Origin: Streptomyces sp. NBC_00461
GTDB lineage: Bacteria > Actinomycetota > Actinomycetes > Streptomycetales > Streptomycetaceae
Direction: 5' to 3'
Assembly (NCBI RefSeq): GCF_036013935.1
Contig: NZ_CP107902.1
Location: 9,333,001-9,397,000 of the forward strand
DNA length: 64,000 nt
In this document: in pieces, positions 1-10,031 of the stretch
Position numbering within the stretch: the stretch's first letter is position 1
Layout of the letters: every line of letters begins with the position of its first letter
Notes under the pieces: generated by a model
The model's database searches: none
Told to the model about the DNA's origin: nothing
Seen by the model: only the letters and a program-made list of their open reading frames with translations
Made by a program: the position numbers and the translations under genes

Positions 1-1
1 G

Positions 2-490
2 CTGGGGGCGCTGGGACACCCGCTGCCCCTCCAGGCGGGCAAGGGCTACAGCTTCTCCGTGGACCTGGACCCCGCTCCCAGGCACACCCTCTATTTCGGC
101 GAACGCAGGGCGGTCGCCTCACCGATCGCCGGCACGACACGGATCGGGGGCACGATGGAACTGAGCGGCAACAACAACCGCCTGGACTGGCGCCGCGTGG
201 TCGCCGTCGCCCTCGCCAGCCGGCACTACCTGGGCCGCTGGTTCGACGACCCGGACGACCTCGTCGGCCTGATCCGCGACCCCTGGGTCGGCGGCCGGCC
301 GTTCCTCCCTGACGGGCTCCCCGTCATCGACCGTGTCCCCGGCCACGACAACGCCTTCGTGGCCACCGGACACGGCATGCTCGGCGTCACCCTCGGCCCG
401 GTCACCGGCCACACCCTCACCGAGTACGTCCGCACCGGCAACCGCCCCCGGGCCCTGGAACCGTTCCGCTTCGACCGACTGCGCCATTGA
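2..490 (+). CDS. FAD-dependent oxidoreductase (DAO family), C-terminal part
   Basis: This gene is cut by the left edge of the window; only about the last 162 codons are present. The open frame runs from base 2 to the stop at 490. The visible part reads like the C-terminal half of DAO/DadA-type flavoenzymes that oxidise amino acids: a strand ending QAGKGYSFS, a substrate-domain segment with GTTRIGGTMELSG, and near the end the FAD-contacting stretch ATGHGMLGVTLGPVTG. Family membership is fairly secure. Substrate (D-amino acid, glycine or similar) cannot be told without the N-terminal Rossmann half. Confidence 0.85.
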   Translation: MGALGHPLPLQAGKGYSFSVDLDPAPRHTLYFGERRAVASPIAGTTRIGGTMELSGNNNRLDWRRVVAVALASRHYLGRWFDDPDDLVGLIRDPWVGGRPFLPDGLPVIDRVPGHDNAFVATGHGMLGVTLGPVTGHTLTEYVRTGNRPRALEPFRFDRLRH

Positions 491-638
491 GGAACGCGGT
501 GGTTGTACGGCGACACCCGGTGAGGTATCCATGCCGCATGCTGCGAGGCGACAGAGCCGGTCCGCGGGCCCGGCACGAGGACCGCTCCCGCGCGGACCGG
601 GCCGCGCAGGTGTCGCCGCGGGATGCGGGAGGACGGCC

Positions 639-977
639 ATGACACCGGCGGAGGAACGGTTCGACGACCTGGTGACCGAGTTGCTCGGCCTCCCCGCGGT
701 CACTCCGCCCGGCGGCTCCGGCTCCGGCTTCGGCAGGACCGCGCTGCGGGTGCACGGCAGGATTTTCGCGATGCTGGTCCGCGGACGGCTGGTGGTGAAG
801 CTCCCCAAGGAGCGGGTGGACGCGCTGGTCGACGCGGGGGAGGGGGACAACTTCGACGCCAACAAGGGCACGCCCATGAAGGAGTGGTTCAGCCTCTCCC
901 CGGCCTCCCCCCTGACCTGGTCGTCCCTCGCCCGGGAGGCCCTGGCGTTCGTCGGCGGTCAGCAGAAGGGCGGGTGA
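639..977 (+). CDS. TfoX/Sxy N-terminal-domain-like protein
   Basis: A 112-residue cytoplasmic protein. I chose the ATG at 639 because the recognisable domain begins immediately after it (TPAEERFDDLV). The core GRIFAMLVRGRLVVKLP, then FDANKGTPMKEW, matches my memory of small actinobacterial TfoX_N-like proteins. The real TfoX role (competence) is not established for this stand-alone form, so no function is assigned. The gene stands alone, downstream of the truncated oxidoreductase, and is followed after 68 bp by the YCII protein in the same direction. Confidence 0.6.
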   Translation: MTPAEERFDDLVTELLGLPAVTPPGGSGSGFGRTALRVHGRIFAMLVRGRLVVKLPKERVDALVDAGEGDNFDANKGTPMKEWFSLSPASPLTWSSLAREALAFVGGQQKGG

Positions 978-1045
978 ATCGCGATGCCCGCCGTCCCGAT
1001 CGCCGCTACTGTCCCGAGGACCGCATGATCCTTCGGAGGGGCGAC

Positions 1046-1654
1046 GTGGACTACTTCTTCTACTGCCGGGACCGGCCGGGAACATGGGCACTGCGGTCGG
1101 AACTGACCGAAGATCACTGGGCGTTCATGGACCGGTACGCCGACACGATGATCGCGCGCGGCCCTACGTTCACCGCCGACGGCACCGCGGTCACCGGGAG
1201 CATGCACATCGTCGGCCTGCCCGACGAAGCGGCCGCGCACGAGTTCGCGTTCGAAGAACCCAACCACAAGGCCGGTGTCTACGAGGAGGAGGTGCTGGTA
1301 CGGCGCTGGCGGAACGTCCTGGGCCGCACCATGTGGGAGTTCACGGGGGCAGTGGCCGGACACCGACGTTTCCTGATCATCGCGCACGGCAAGCCGGGCA
1401 CGACCACGGCCCACGCGCCCCTCGACGCGGCGCACCACCGGTACCTCGACCGCGGATACCGCGAACACCTCATCGCCTACGGCCCGTTGCTGTCCCCGGA
1501 CGGCGGCGCATGGACGGGCACGGCCCTGCTGGTCGAACTGCGGGACAGGAGCGCCGCCGAGACGATGATGGCGGACGAGCCGTACGCCCGCGAGGGCCTC
1601 TACGAGAGCGTCGAGATCCACGACTGGCAGTTCGGCGGGCGGCCTGCGGCCTAG
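1046..1654 (+). CDS. Tandem YCII-domain protein
   Basis: A protein of about 202 residues that appears to hold two YCII-type (dimeric alpha-beta barrel) units. The first starts DYFFYCRDRPG and the second near residue 110 with RFLIIAHGKPG. Both have the pattern of a conserved strand, then DHWAFMDRYAD or HHRYLDRGYRE, then ARGPTFTADG or AYGPLLSPDG. I prefer the GTG at 1046 over an in-frame ATG at 1025, because GGAGG at 1035-1039 sits 6 nt ahead of the GTG but lies inside the longer reading. YCII units resemble muconolactone isomerases; the substrate is unknown. Confidence 0.7.
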   Translation: MDYFFYCRDRPGTWALRSELTEDHWAFMDRYADTMIARGPTFTADGTAVTGSMHIVGLPDEAAAHEFAFEEPNHKAGVYEEEVLVRRWRNVLGRTMWEFTGAVAGHRRFLIIAHGKPGTTTAHAPLDAAHHRYLDRGYREHLIAYGPLLSPDGGAWTGTALLVELRDRSAAETMMADEPYAREGLYESVEIHDWQFGGRPAA

Positions 1655-1954
1655 CGAGGTCCGCGGTCATTTGTTGCGGCAGGCGCTCTTGACAACATGC
1701 GTACTGTTTCGCGACGTTTGATCCTCGGCGTACAGTTCGGAACCTGAGGGTCAACCGCGGAACGACCGTGTACACGGCGTGGAATCGGCTGATACTCAAG
1801 GAAGTGGTAGGACGCGGACCATGAGCCGCGGGGGGACGTCACCGGGGGGAGCGGTCGCCGATGCGATCAGTGAACAGGGGTCCACACGCTCTACCGGCCC
1901 GTGCCGCGGTCGGAACGTCACTCGCGGAGCCTGTGGAAGGGCGGATGATCTGAC
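1655..1954. other. Intergenic region without recognised gene
   Basis: This 300-base stretch separates the YCII gene from the GNAT-like gene. It has a perfect TTGACA at 1689-1694, but I could not find a convincing -10 hexamer 16-18 bp downstream. No open frame here looks coding. It probably carries the promoter of the downstream gene. Confidence 0.4.
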
Positions 1955-3070
1955 GTGGATGTCACGATCCACAGAGTCGACGAACTGAACGCCTCGCTGC
2001 GCGCGGCCTGGCACCGCGCGATGGACGAGTCGCCCGAGTACGCCAACCCTTTCCTGGCGCCGGAGTTCGCGCTCGGGATCGGCCGGTACCGCGCCGGAAC
2101 CAGGGTCGCGGTCCTGCGTGAGGACGGGCGGCCGTCCGGCTTCCTCCCCTTCGAGCGCAACGCCTTCGGCGTCGGCAAGGCCATAGGTCTCGGCCTCTCC
2201 GACTGCCAGGCGCTGGTGCACCGCCCCGGAGTCACCTGGGAGGCCCAGGAACTGCTGAAGGCCTGCGGCCTCTCCATCTTCGAGTTCGATCATCTCGTGG
2301 AGGAACAGAAGCCGTTCGGACGGCACGTCACGGGGATGTTCGCCTCTCCGGTCGTCGACCTGAAGCCCGACGAGAGCGGTTACGCCCCGTGGCTGCGCGG
2401 CGCGTATCCGGGACTTGCCAAGACGACGCTGAAGAAGGAACGACGCATCGGGCGGGACGTGGGCGAGCTGCGCTTCGAGTTCGACGAGCGCGATCCGCGG
2501 ATGCTGCACCGGCTCATGCAGTGGAAGTCCGCCCAGTACCGCAGGACGGGCCGGATGGACCGCTTCGCCCGGCCGTGGATCGTCGACCTGGTGAACCATC
2601 TCCACCAGGTCCAGGAGGAGCACTTCACCGGTGTGCTGTCGGTGCTGTACGCCGGTGACCGGCCGGTCGCGGCGCACTTCGGGCCCAGATCGCGCACGGT
2701 GCTCGCCGCCTGGTTCACCGCGTACGACCCCGATCTCCACTACTACTCGCCCGGGCTGATGATGCATCTGCGGACGGCGGAGGCGGCGGCCCGGCACGGG
2801 ATCACGCTCATGGACCTGGGGCGCGGCGACAAGGAGTACAAGGACTGGCTCAAGACCCGGGAGCTGCGCGTGGCGGAAGGGTTCGCCAGCCGCCCCCACC
2901 CGGTCGCCGCGGCCCACCGGCTGTGGCGCAGACCCGTGCGGGGCCTGCGGAACACGGTCAACGCCCACCCCGAGTTGCGCGCCCCCGCCGACCGCCTGCT
3001 GAAGACGGTCGGCACACTGCGCACGTCGAGACGGACGGACTCCGGCACCGCGGGGCCCCGCGCCCGCTGA
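1955..3070 (+). CDS. GNAT/FemAB-like acetyltransferase (BioF2/CelD type)
   Basis: A protein of about 371 residues starting at GTG 1955. It follows the pattern of the GNAT 'acetyltransferase involved in cellulose biosynthesis, CelD/BcsL' group. An N-terminal unit has NPFLAPEFA and GLGLSDCQALV. A middle helical part follows (KTTLKKERRIGRDVG, WKSAQYRRTG). A C-terminal acyltransferase fold has LYAGDRPVAAHFG, YSPGLMMHLRTAE and MDLGRGDKEYKDWLK. Such enzymes typically modify exported polysaccharides or cell-wall precursors, but no glycan operon is adjacent, so the substrate is open. GGAAGGG upstream is further than usual from the GTG (about 14 nt), so the exact start is uncertain. Confidence 0.75.
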   Translation: MDVTIHRVDELNASLRAAWHRAMDESPEYANPFLAPEFALGIGRYRAGTRVAVLREDGRPSGFLPFERNAFGVGKAIGLGLSDCQALVHRPGVTWEAQELLKACGLSIFEFDHLVEEQKPFGRHVTGMFASPVVDLKPDESGYAPWLRGAYPGLAKTTLKKERRIGRDVGELRFEFDERDPRMLHRLMQWKSAQYRRTGRMDRFARPWIVDLVNHLHQVQEEHFTGVLSVLYAGDRPVAAHFGPRSRTVLAAWFTAYDPDLHYYSPGLMMHLRTAEAAARHGITLMDLGRGDKEYKDWLKTRELRVAEGFASRPHPVAAAHRLWRRPVRGLRNTVNAHPELRAPADRLLKTVGTLRTSRRTDSGTAGPRAR

Positions 3071-3215
3071 GCGCACATCGACGGCTGCCGTGTCGGCGGC
3101 TGCCCGCAGCCGCCGATGGCCGTCGGCGTCCGCCGGCAGCGAAGTCCGGACCGCCTGCCGGAGCAAGGGTGTAAGCATGTAACACACGCCCTTGGGCAAG
3201 CGGAAAGGTCGATCC

Positions 3216-4199
3216 GTGGCCGACACACTCTCCGAGCCCGACCGCTCCCACGAGGAGCAGGCCGCACTGGACTCCTACTCGCAGATCGTCACCTCGGTCG
3301 CCGCCGAGCTCACGCCGAAGGTGGCGGCACTGAACGTCGCGCACCGCCGCCCCAGCGGGCGATTCGTGCGGGGGACCGGCTCCGCGGTGGTCTTCACCGA
3401 CGACGGCTTCCTGCTCACCAACGCCCATGTCGTCGGGCATTCCGACGCCGGTACGGCGTCCTTCGCCGACGGCACGACCACCCCCTTCCATGTGATCGGA
3501 GCCGACCCGCTCTCCGATCTCGCCGTGGTCCGTGCCGACGGACCGACCCCGCCTCCGGCCAGGTTCGGCGAGGCCGACGCCCTGCGGGTGGGGCAGCTGG
3601 TCGTGGCCGTCGGCAATCCGCTCGGACTGACCGGCAGCGTCACCGCCGGCGTGGTCAGCGCGCTGGGCCGGTCACTGCCGGCGAGCGCGGGCGGGGCCAC
3701 CCGCGTCATCGACGACGTCGTCCAGACCGACGCCACCCTCCATCCGGGCAGCTCGGGCGGCGCGCTCGCCACGGCCGACGGCAGGGTCGTCGGCATCAAC
3801 ACCGCCATCGCCGACGTCGGCCTCGGCTTGGCTGTCCCGGTGAACGGCACCAGCCGCCGGATCATCGCGACCCTCCTCTCCGAGGGCCGGGTCCGCCGCG
3901 CCTACCTCGGCCTCGCCGGCATCCCCGCCCCGCTGCCGCCGCTGCCGCGGGCCCGCACCGGCCGGCCCACGGGCCTGCGGATCATCGAGGTCGTGCCCGC
4001 CTCCCCGGCCGCCCGCGCCGGCCTCAGGGACGGCGACCTGCTGATCACCGCCCACGGCGCACCGGTCACCAGCGCACAGGCACTGCAGCGACTGATGCTC
4101 GAGGACGCCATCGGTCGGCCGCTCCCCCTGACCGCGCTGCGTGGCGACGCCCTCGTCGACGTCATCGCCACGCCCACGGAGCTGGTCGCGGACGACTGA
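3216..4199 (+). CDS. Trypsin-like serine protease with PDZ domain (HtrA-like)
   Basis: A 327-residue S1C-type protease. The catalytic triad is visible: His71 in TNAHVVG, Asp101 in LSDLAVVR and Ser180 in PGSSGG. A C-terminal PDZ domain (about residues 245-320) has ASPAARAGLRDGDLL and the helix SAQALQRLM. I chose GTG 3216 because GGAAAGG at 3202-3208 gives normal spacing; an upstream TTG at 3192 would add eight residues. Unusually for HtrA there is no signal peptide or membrane anchor before the protease domain, so it is predicted to be cytosolic. The gene stands alone. Confidence 0.9.
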   Translation: MADTLSEPDRSHEEQAALDSYSQIVTSVAAELTPKVAALNVAHRRPSGRFVRGTGSAVVFTDDGFLLTNAHVVGHSDAGTASFADGTTTPFHVIGADPLSDLAVVRADGPTPPPARFGEADALRVGQLVVAVGNPLGLTGSVTAGVVSALGRSLPASAGGATRVIDDVVQTDATLHPGSSGGALATADGRVVGINTAIADVGLGLAVPVNGTSRRIIATLLSEGRVRRAYLGLAGIPAPLPPLPRARTGRPTGLRIIEVVPASPAARAGLRDGDLLITAHGAPVTSAQALQRLMLEDAIGRPLPLTALRGDALVDVIATPTELVADD

Positions 4200-4332
4200 C
4201 GCCGAGCCGCACACACTCGCCCCGGGGAGCCCGGCCGTGTTGCCGAAACAGCAACAGACATCGCCGTCAACGTTCCGTCCGCCGGATGATCGTCGTCCAC
4301 GCACCTGGTCACGCTCGCCCCGGGAGGAACCC

Positions 4333-5328
4333 ATGCCGCAGACCCCCGACGCCGACCGCACCCACCGCCTGGTGCCGACACCGGGCGGCCGTACGCACCT
4401 GGTGGAGCAGGGCAGTGGACCTCTGGTGGTGCTCGTGCACGGTTTCCCGGAGTCCTGGTACTCGTGGCGACACCAGCTGCCGGCCCTGGCCGCCGCCGGC
4501 TACCGTGCCGTGGCCCTCGACGTCCGTGGCTACGGGCGCTCCTCCGCACCCGGGGACGTGGCGGCGTACCGGATGCTCGACCTGGTGGCGGACAACGCCG
4601 CCGTGGTCGACGCCCTCGGTGAGCGGTCCGCGGTGATCGTCGGGCATGACTGGGGCGCGACCATCGCCGCCACCTCGGCTCTGCTGCGGCCCGACGTGTT
4701 CCGTGCGGTCGGCCTGCTGAGCGTGCCCTACACCCCGCCCGGCGGCCCCAGGCCCAGTGAGGTCTTCGCGGCGATGGGCGGTGAGGAGGAGTTCTACGTC
4801 TCCTACTTCCAGCAGCCCGGCCGTGTCGAGGCGGAGATCGAGCCCGACGTCCGGGGCTGGCTGGCCGGTTTCTACGCCGCCCTGTCGGCCGGCACCATGC
4901 CCGCGCCCGGCGCGCCCGATCCACACTTCGTCGGCCGCGGCGGGACGCTGCGCGACAGGTTCCCGGAGGGCGGACTGCCGGACTGGCTCGGTGAGCACGA
5001 ACTCGACGTCTACGCCGAGGAGTTCGAGCGGACCGGCCTGACCGGGGCACTGAACCGCTATCGGAACATGGACCGGGACTGGGAGGACCTGGCCGCCCAC
5101 CACGGCGCCCCCGTCACACAGCCTTCGCTGTTCTTGGGCGGGTCCCTCGACGCGTCCACCGCCTGGCTGGCGGACGCGATCGAGGCGTACCCCAGCACCC
5201 TTCCCGGTCTGACCTCGTCCCACATCCTCGAAGGCTGCGGCCACTGGATCCAGCAGGAGCGCCCCGAGGAGATCAACCGGATCCTGATCGACTGGCTCGG
5301 CTCCCTCGACGTCCGATGTCCGGCATAG
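4333..5328 (+). CDS. Alpha/beta hydrolase, epoxide-hydrolase-like
   Basis: A 331-residue cytosolic hydrolase starting at ATG 4333, with GGGAGG at 4322-4327. The oxyanion strand VLVHGFPESWYSWRHQ and the nucleophile elbow VGHDWGA (Asp nucleophile) are the hallmark pair of soluble epoxide hydrolases and haloalkane dehalogenase relatives. The cap domain follows (residues about 140-230), and the catalytic His is in EGCGHWIQQERPEE. The HGFPESW motif favours epoxide hydrolase. The gene ends 24 bp before a strong terminator hairpin, and its convergent neighbour is a DUF4386 protein. Confidence 0.85.
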   Translation: MPQTPDADRTHRLVPTPGGRTHLVEQGSGPLVVLVHGFPESWYSWRHQLPALAAAGYRAVALDVRGYGRSSAPGDVAAYRMLDLVADNAAVVDALGERSAVIVGHDWGATIAATSALLRPDVFRAVGLLSVPYTPPGGPRPSEVFAAMGGEEEFYVSYFQQPGRVEAEIEPDVRGWLAGFYAALSAGTMPAPGAPDPHFVGRGGTLRDRFPEGGLPDWLGEHELDVYAEEFERTGLTGALNRYRNMDRDWEDLAAHHGAPVTQPSLFLGGSLDASTAWLADAIEAYPSTLPGLTSSHILEGCGHWIQQERPEEINRILIDWLGSLDVRCPA

Positions 5329-5351
5329 CGCGGTGTGAGGACACATGCGGA

Positions 5352-5382
5352 CGGGCGGGACAGCTGATCGCTGTCCCGCCCG
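5352..5382. terminator. Bidirectional intrinsic terminator
   Basis: There is a perfect 13-bp stem (5352-5364 paired with 5370-5382) closed by a 5-base loop, between the convergent stops at 5328 and 5404. There is no T tract, as is common in high-GC actinomycetes. Confidence 0.8.
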
Positions 5383-5403
5383 CTCGATGACCGGTTCCCG
5401 AGG

Positions 5404-6057
5404 CTACGCGGCGAGGGCGCTGCGCAGGCGCGAGGAGCTTCGGTAGGTGGAGATTCCGACGGCCAGCAGCCAGTAGCTGAGGATCGTCCCCATCAGGGCG
5501 GTCGTGCCCCAGCCGTTCGCCGCATAGAAGTTCGCGGGAGTGTTGCCGAAGAACAGGGACGGCACGAACGCGAGGTTGATCGCGCCGAGGACGTAGGCCG
5601 AGCGGCTGATCCAGCGCGGCAGCATGTCAGTGCGTGCGACGGTGTAACCGACCGTGGTCAGGAAGAGGCCGAGCATCAGCCGGGAGATCGATCCGTAGAG
5701 GATGTACGTGCCGTTGACCGTGATCGTCGGATCGATCGGATGGTCGGTGGCGATGACCGCGCCGGCCTCCAGACCCATGGAGACCAGGGTGATCGTCGCG
5801 TAGACCAGCCCGGTGGAGTATGCCAGCGAACCCGCCCACTCGTAGTCGGGACGCGTGCGCTTGACCAGTTCACGGAATGCCGTCACGAACAGGACCAGGC
5901 ATGCGAGGCCGATGATCCCGAGGAGAAGCCGGGCCAGGACGTTCGCGTCCGGCGGCGGGCCCGAGTAGATGAAGTACAGGGGCACTTCGACGATGAGCGC
6001 GGTCGCGGCGGCGATACCGGCGACGCCCGTCAGACGCCTGGCGAGAACTTCGTTCAT
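5404..6057 (-). CDS. DUF4386 family membrane protein
   Basis: A 217-residue integral membrane protein. I start it at the ATG whose first base is 6057, because GGGGGAAG lies just upstream; a longer open frame exists but lacks a ribosome site. About six hydrophobic segments are visible, starting with LTGVAGIAAATALIVEVPLY, and later LLGIIGLACLVLFVTAF, SISRLMLGLFLTTVGY and TILSYWLLAVGI. The order of segments and the loop containing FFGNTPANFYAANGWG fit DUF4386, whose function is unknown. It is read on its own, in the opposite direction to the hydrolase. Confidence 0.7.
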   Translation of the reverse strand: MNEVLARRLTGVAGIAAATALIVEVPLYFIYSGPPPDANVLARLLLGIIGLACLVLFVTAFRELVKRTRPDYEWAGSLAYSTGLVYATITLVSMGLEAGAVIATDHPIDPTITVNGTYILYGSISRLMLGLFLTTVGYTVARTDMLPRWISRSAYVLGAINLAFVPSLFFGNTPANFYAANGWGTTALMGTILSYWLLAVGISTYRSSSRLRSALAA

Positions 6058-6198
6058 TGTTCTTCCCCCGAGCTGGAGAGGTGGATTCCGAGTCGGTCCC
6101 TTGCCGACGTCATGAATCCTTCCTGCCGCGGGGCTCGGCGTCCCTGGGCCTGGGCGGCGGATGCGGGGTGGTGCTGCCAACACCTCCCGCGGGGGTCC

Positions 6199-8046
<1,848 letters not shown>

Positions 8047-8145
8047 CGCAGCCTCCCTGCTCGGCCCCGCGGTCCCGCTCCCAGCCTAGGCGGACTCGGG
8101 CACGTGGGCGCGAGGATCGCTCAGGTCACGGCGTACTGCGGAGGG

Positions 8146-8931
8146 TCAGACCGCGACGACGGTGATCCCCGCCTCCTCGAAGCCGCGCACCGTGTCCGGG
8201 CTCGCCGCCGAGTCCGTGACGAGGGTGCCGACCGACTCGGCCGCGCAGATCCGGGCGAACGCCCGCCGGCCCAGCTTGCTGGAGTCGGCGGCGACGATCA
8301 CCCGCTCGGCGCGCTCGCACAGCAGCCGGTTGATCGCGGCCTCCGCCTCGTCGTGCGCGGCGGCACCGTGTGCGGCATCGAAGGCGACCACGCCGAGCAC
8401 GGCCACATCGAGGGTGATCTGGCCGAGCACACCGTCCGCCAGCGGCCCGATCAGCTCGTACGACTGCGGGCGCGCGACCCCGCCGGTCACCACGATCTTG
8501 AACTGGGGACGCACGGCAAGCTCGTTGGCGATGTTGAGCGCGTTCGTGACGACCGTGAGCGCCGGAGACCCGGAAGCGAGATCACTGCGGACGGCGAGCG
8601 CGCGCGCCACCTCGGTGGTGGTGGTGCCGCCGGTCAGCCCCACCGCCTCGCCGGGCGCGACGAGATCGGCCACCGCCTTCGCGATCCGCTGCTTCTCGGA
8701 GGCGTGCCGGGCCGTCTTGTAGCGCAGCGGCAGTTCGTACGACACTCCGTGCACGACCGCGCCGCCCCGGGTGCGGACCAGCATCTGCTGCTCGGCGAGC
8801 TGGTCGAAGTCGCGCCGGATCGTCGCGGCCGAGACCCCCAGCTCGGCGGCCGCGTCCTCGACGTCCAGCCGTCCGCGCTCCACGAGCAGCTCCAGCAGCG
8901 CCTTCCAGCGGGCGTCCCGCGACATGCCCAC
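8146..8931 (-). CDS. DeoR/GlpR-family transcriptional repressor
   Basis: A 261-residue sugar-responsive repressor. The N-terminal winged helix shows the DeoR signature (RRDFDQLAEQQMLVRTRGGA, residues about 35-60). The C-terminal effector domain resembles sugar-phosphate isomerases, with LTGGTTTTEVARAL, VVTNALNIANEL, VVTGGVARPQSYELIG and VAADSSKLGRRAF. It is divergent from the SIS isomerase/aldolase pair, with paired operator-like repeats in the shared spacer, so it most likely represses that pair and perhaps itself. The inducer is probably a phosphorylated sugar. An in-frame ATG at 8925 is an alternative start. Confidence 0.9.
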   Translation of the reverse strand: MGMSRDARWKALLELLVERGRLDVEDAAAELGVSAATIRRDFDQLAEQQMLVRTRGGAVVHGVSYELPLRYKTARHASEKQRIAKAVADLVAPGEAVGLTGGTTTTEVARALAVRSDLASGSPALTVVTNALNIANELAVRPQFKIVVTGGVARPQSYELIGPLADGVLGQITLDVAVLGVVAFDAAHGAAAHDEAEAAINRLLCERAERVIVAADSSKLGRRAFARICAAESVGTLVTDSAASPDTVRGFEEAGITVVAV

Positions 8932-8995
8932 CCTCCGTTCCTCCCGCTCCTTGATCTCCCGGTGACCTTAGCGCACCCCGTCTGCGCTTGAATGC

Positions 8996-9023
8996 TTGAT
9001 TCTGCTCGAAAACTCGCTATATC
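8996..9023 (+). promoter_or_regulatory. Candidate sigma70-type promoter of the SIS/aldolase operon
   Basis: TTGATT at 8996-9001 and TATATC at 9018-9023 are separated by 16 bp in an AT-rich island of an otherwise GC-rich window. The predicted start lies just ahead of the operator repeats at 9042-9073, and the coding start at 9114 has GGGAGG at 9101-9106. Confidence 0.5.
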
Positions 9024-9041
9024 TTGCAGGAACAATCATAT

Positions 9042-9073
9042 CGATCGAACCATTGAGCCGATCGAAACATTGA
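9042..9073. promoter_or_regulatory. Paired direct-repeat operator (probable DeoR sites)
   Basis: Two 15-bp copies of CGATCGAAMCATTGA (9042-9056 and 9059-9073) differ at one base and repeat with a 17-bp period. A related TCGAA half lies at 9006. Closely spaced direct repeats are typical DeoR-family operators. They lie between the divergent DeoR and SIS genes, downstream of the putative -10 box. Confidence 0.65.
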
Positions 9074-9113
9074 AATCAATCAGGCCAGGGATCAAGGCAA
9101 GGGAGGATCCGGC

Positions 9114-9995
9114 ATGACGCACGTCGAGGACGAGCTGAGCAGCCAGCCAGAGTGCTGGATACGGGCCGCGTCGGAGGCGGCCCGGCATGGCGGGGCGCTT
9201 CCGGCGCCGGGCGAGCGGGTCGCGATCGTCGGGTGCGGCACCTCGTACTTCATGGCGCAGGCGGTCGCCGCACTGCGCGAGAGCGCCGGGCAGGGCGAGA
9301 CGGACGCCTTCGCCGCCTCCGAGTTCCCCCACGGCCGCTCCTACGACCGTGTCGTGGCCCTCACCCGCTCCGGCACCACCACCGAAGTCCTCGACCTGCT
9401 CGGCCGGTTGAAGGGGCGCGCACGAACGACCGCGATCACCGCCGACCCGGACACCCCGGTCATGGCCGCCGCCGACGTCGTCGTCGTGCTGGACTTCGCC
9501 GACGAACGGTCCGTCGTACAGACGCGGTTCGCGACCACCGCCCTGACCCTGCTGCGCGCCCATCTCGGCCTCCACACCGACGCCGTCGTCGACGACGCCC
9601 GCACCGCCCTGGCGACCCCGTTGCCCGAAGGGCTCGTCGCCTGCACGCAGTTCACCTTCCTGGGCCGGGGCTGGACGGTCGGCCTGGCCAACGAGGCCGG
9701 GCTGAAGATGCGCGAGGCCTCCCTCGCCTGGACCGAGGCCTACCCGGCGATGGAGTACCGGCACGGCCCCATCAGCATCACCACCCACGGCACGGCGGCC
9801 TGGATGCTCGGCGAGGCCCCTGAGGGCCTGCCCGAACAGGTCCGCGCCACCGGCGGGTTGTGGGTGGCCGACGGACTCGACCCGCTGGCCGGACTGGTCC
9901 GCGCCCAGCGACTCGCGGTCGCCGTCGCCGCGGCCCGCGGCCTCGACCCGGACCGGCCCCGCCACCTCACCCGCTCGGTGATCCTCGCCCCCTGA
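9114..9995 (+). CDS. SIS-domain sugar isomerase/deaminase (AgaS/GlmS-like)
   Basis: A 293-residue protein made of two SIS (sugar isomerase) domains. The first has VAIVGCGTSYFMAQAVAALR and VVALTRSGTTTEVLDLLGRL. The second has FLGRGWTVGLANEAGLKMRE and the GlmS-type substrate segment AWTEAYPAMEYRHGPIS. There is no glutaminase domain, so it is not a full GlmS; the family includes AgaS-type ketose or aminosugar-phosphate isomerases and deaminases. It lies 36 bp before a class II aldolase gene, so the two probably act in sequence on one sugar phosphate. The divergent DeoR protein probably regulates both. Confidence 0.85.
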   Translation: MTHVEDELSSQPECWIRAASEAARHGGALPAPGERVAIVGCGTSYFMAQAVAALRESAGQGETDAFAASEFPHGRSYDRVVALTRSGTTTEVLDLLGRLKGRARTTAITADPDTPVMAAADVVVVLDFADERSVVQTRFATTALTLLRAHLGLHTDAVVDDARTALATPLPEGLVACTQFTFLGRGWTVGLANEAGLKMREASLAWTEAYPAMEYRHGPISITTHGTAAWMLGEAPEGLPEQVRATGGLWVADGLDPLAGLVRAQRLAVAVAAARGLDPDRPRHLTRSVILAP

Positions 9996-10031
9996 CCTAT
10001 CGGAAGGGATTCGTACTGGAAGGGATTGACC

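Noticed and set aside
1689..1694. Perfect TTGACA as promoter of the GNAT-like gene
   Set aside because: No plausible -10 hexamer at 16-18 bp; kept only as a note in the spacer entry.
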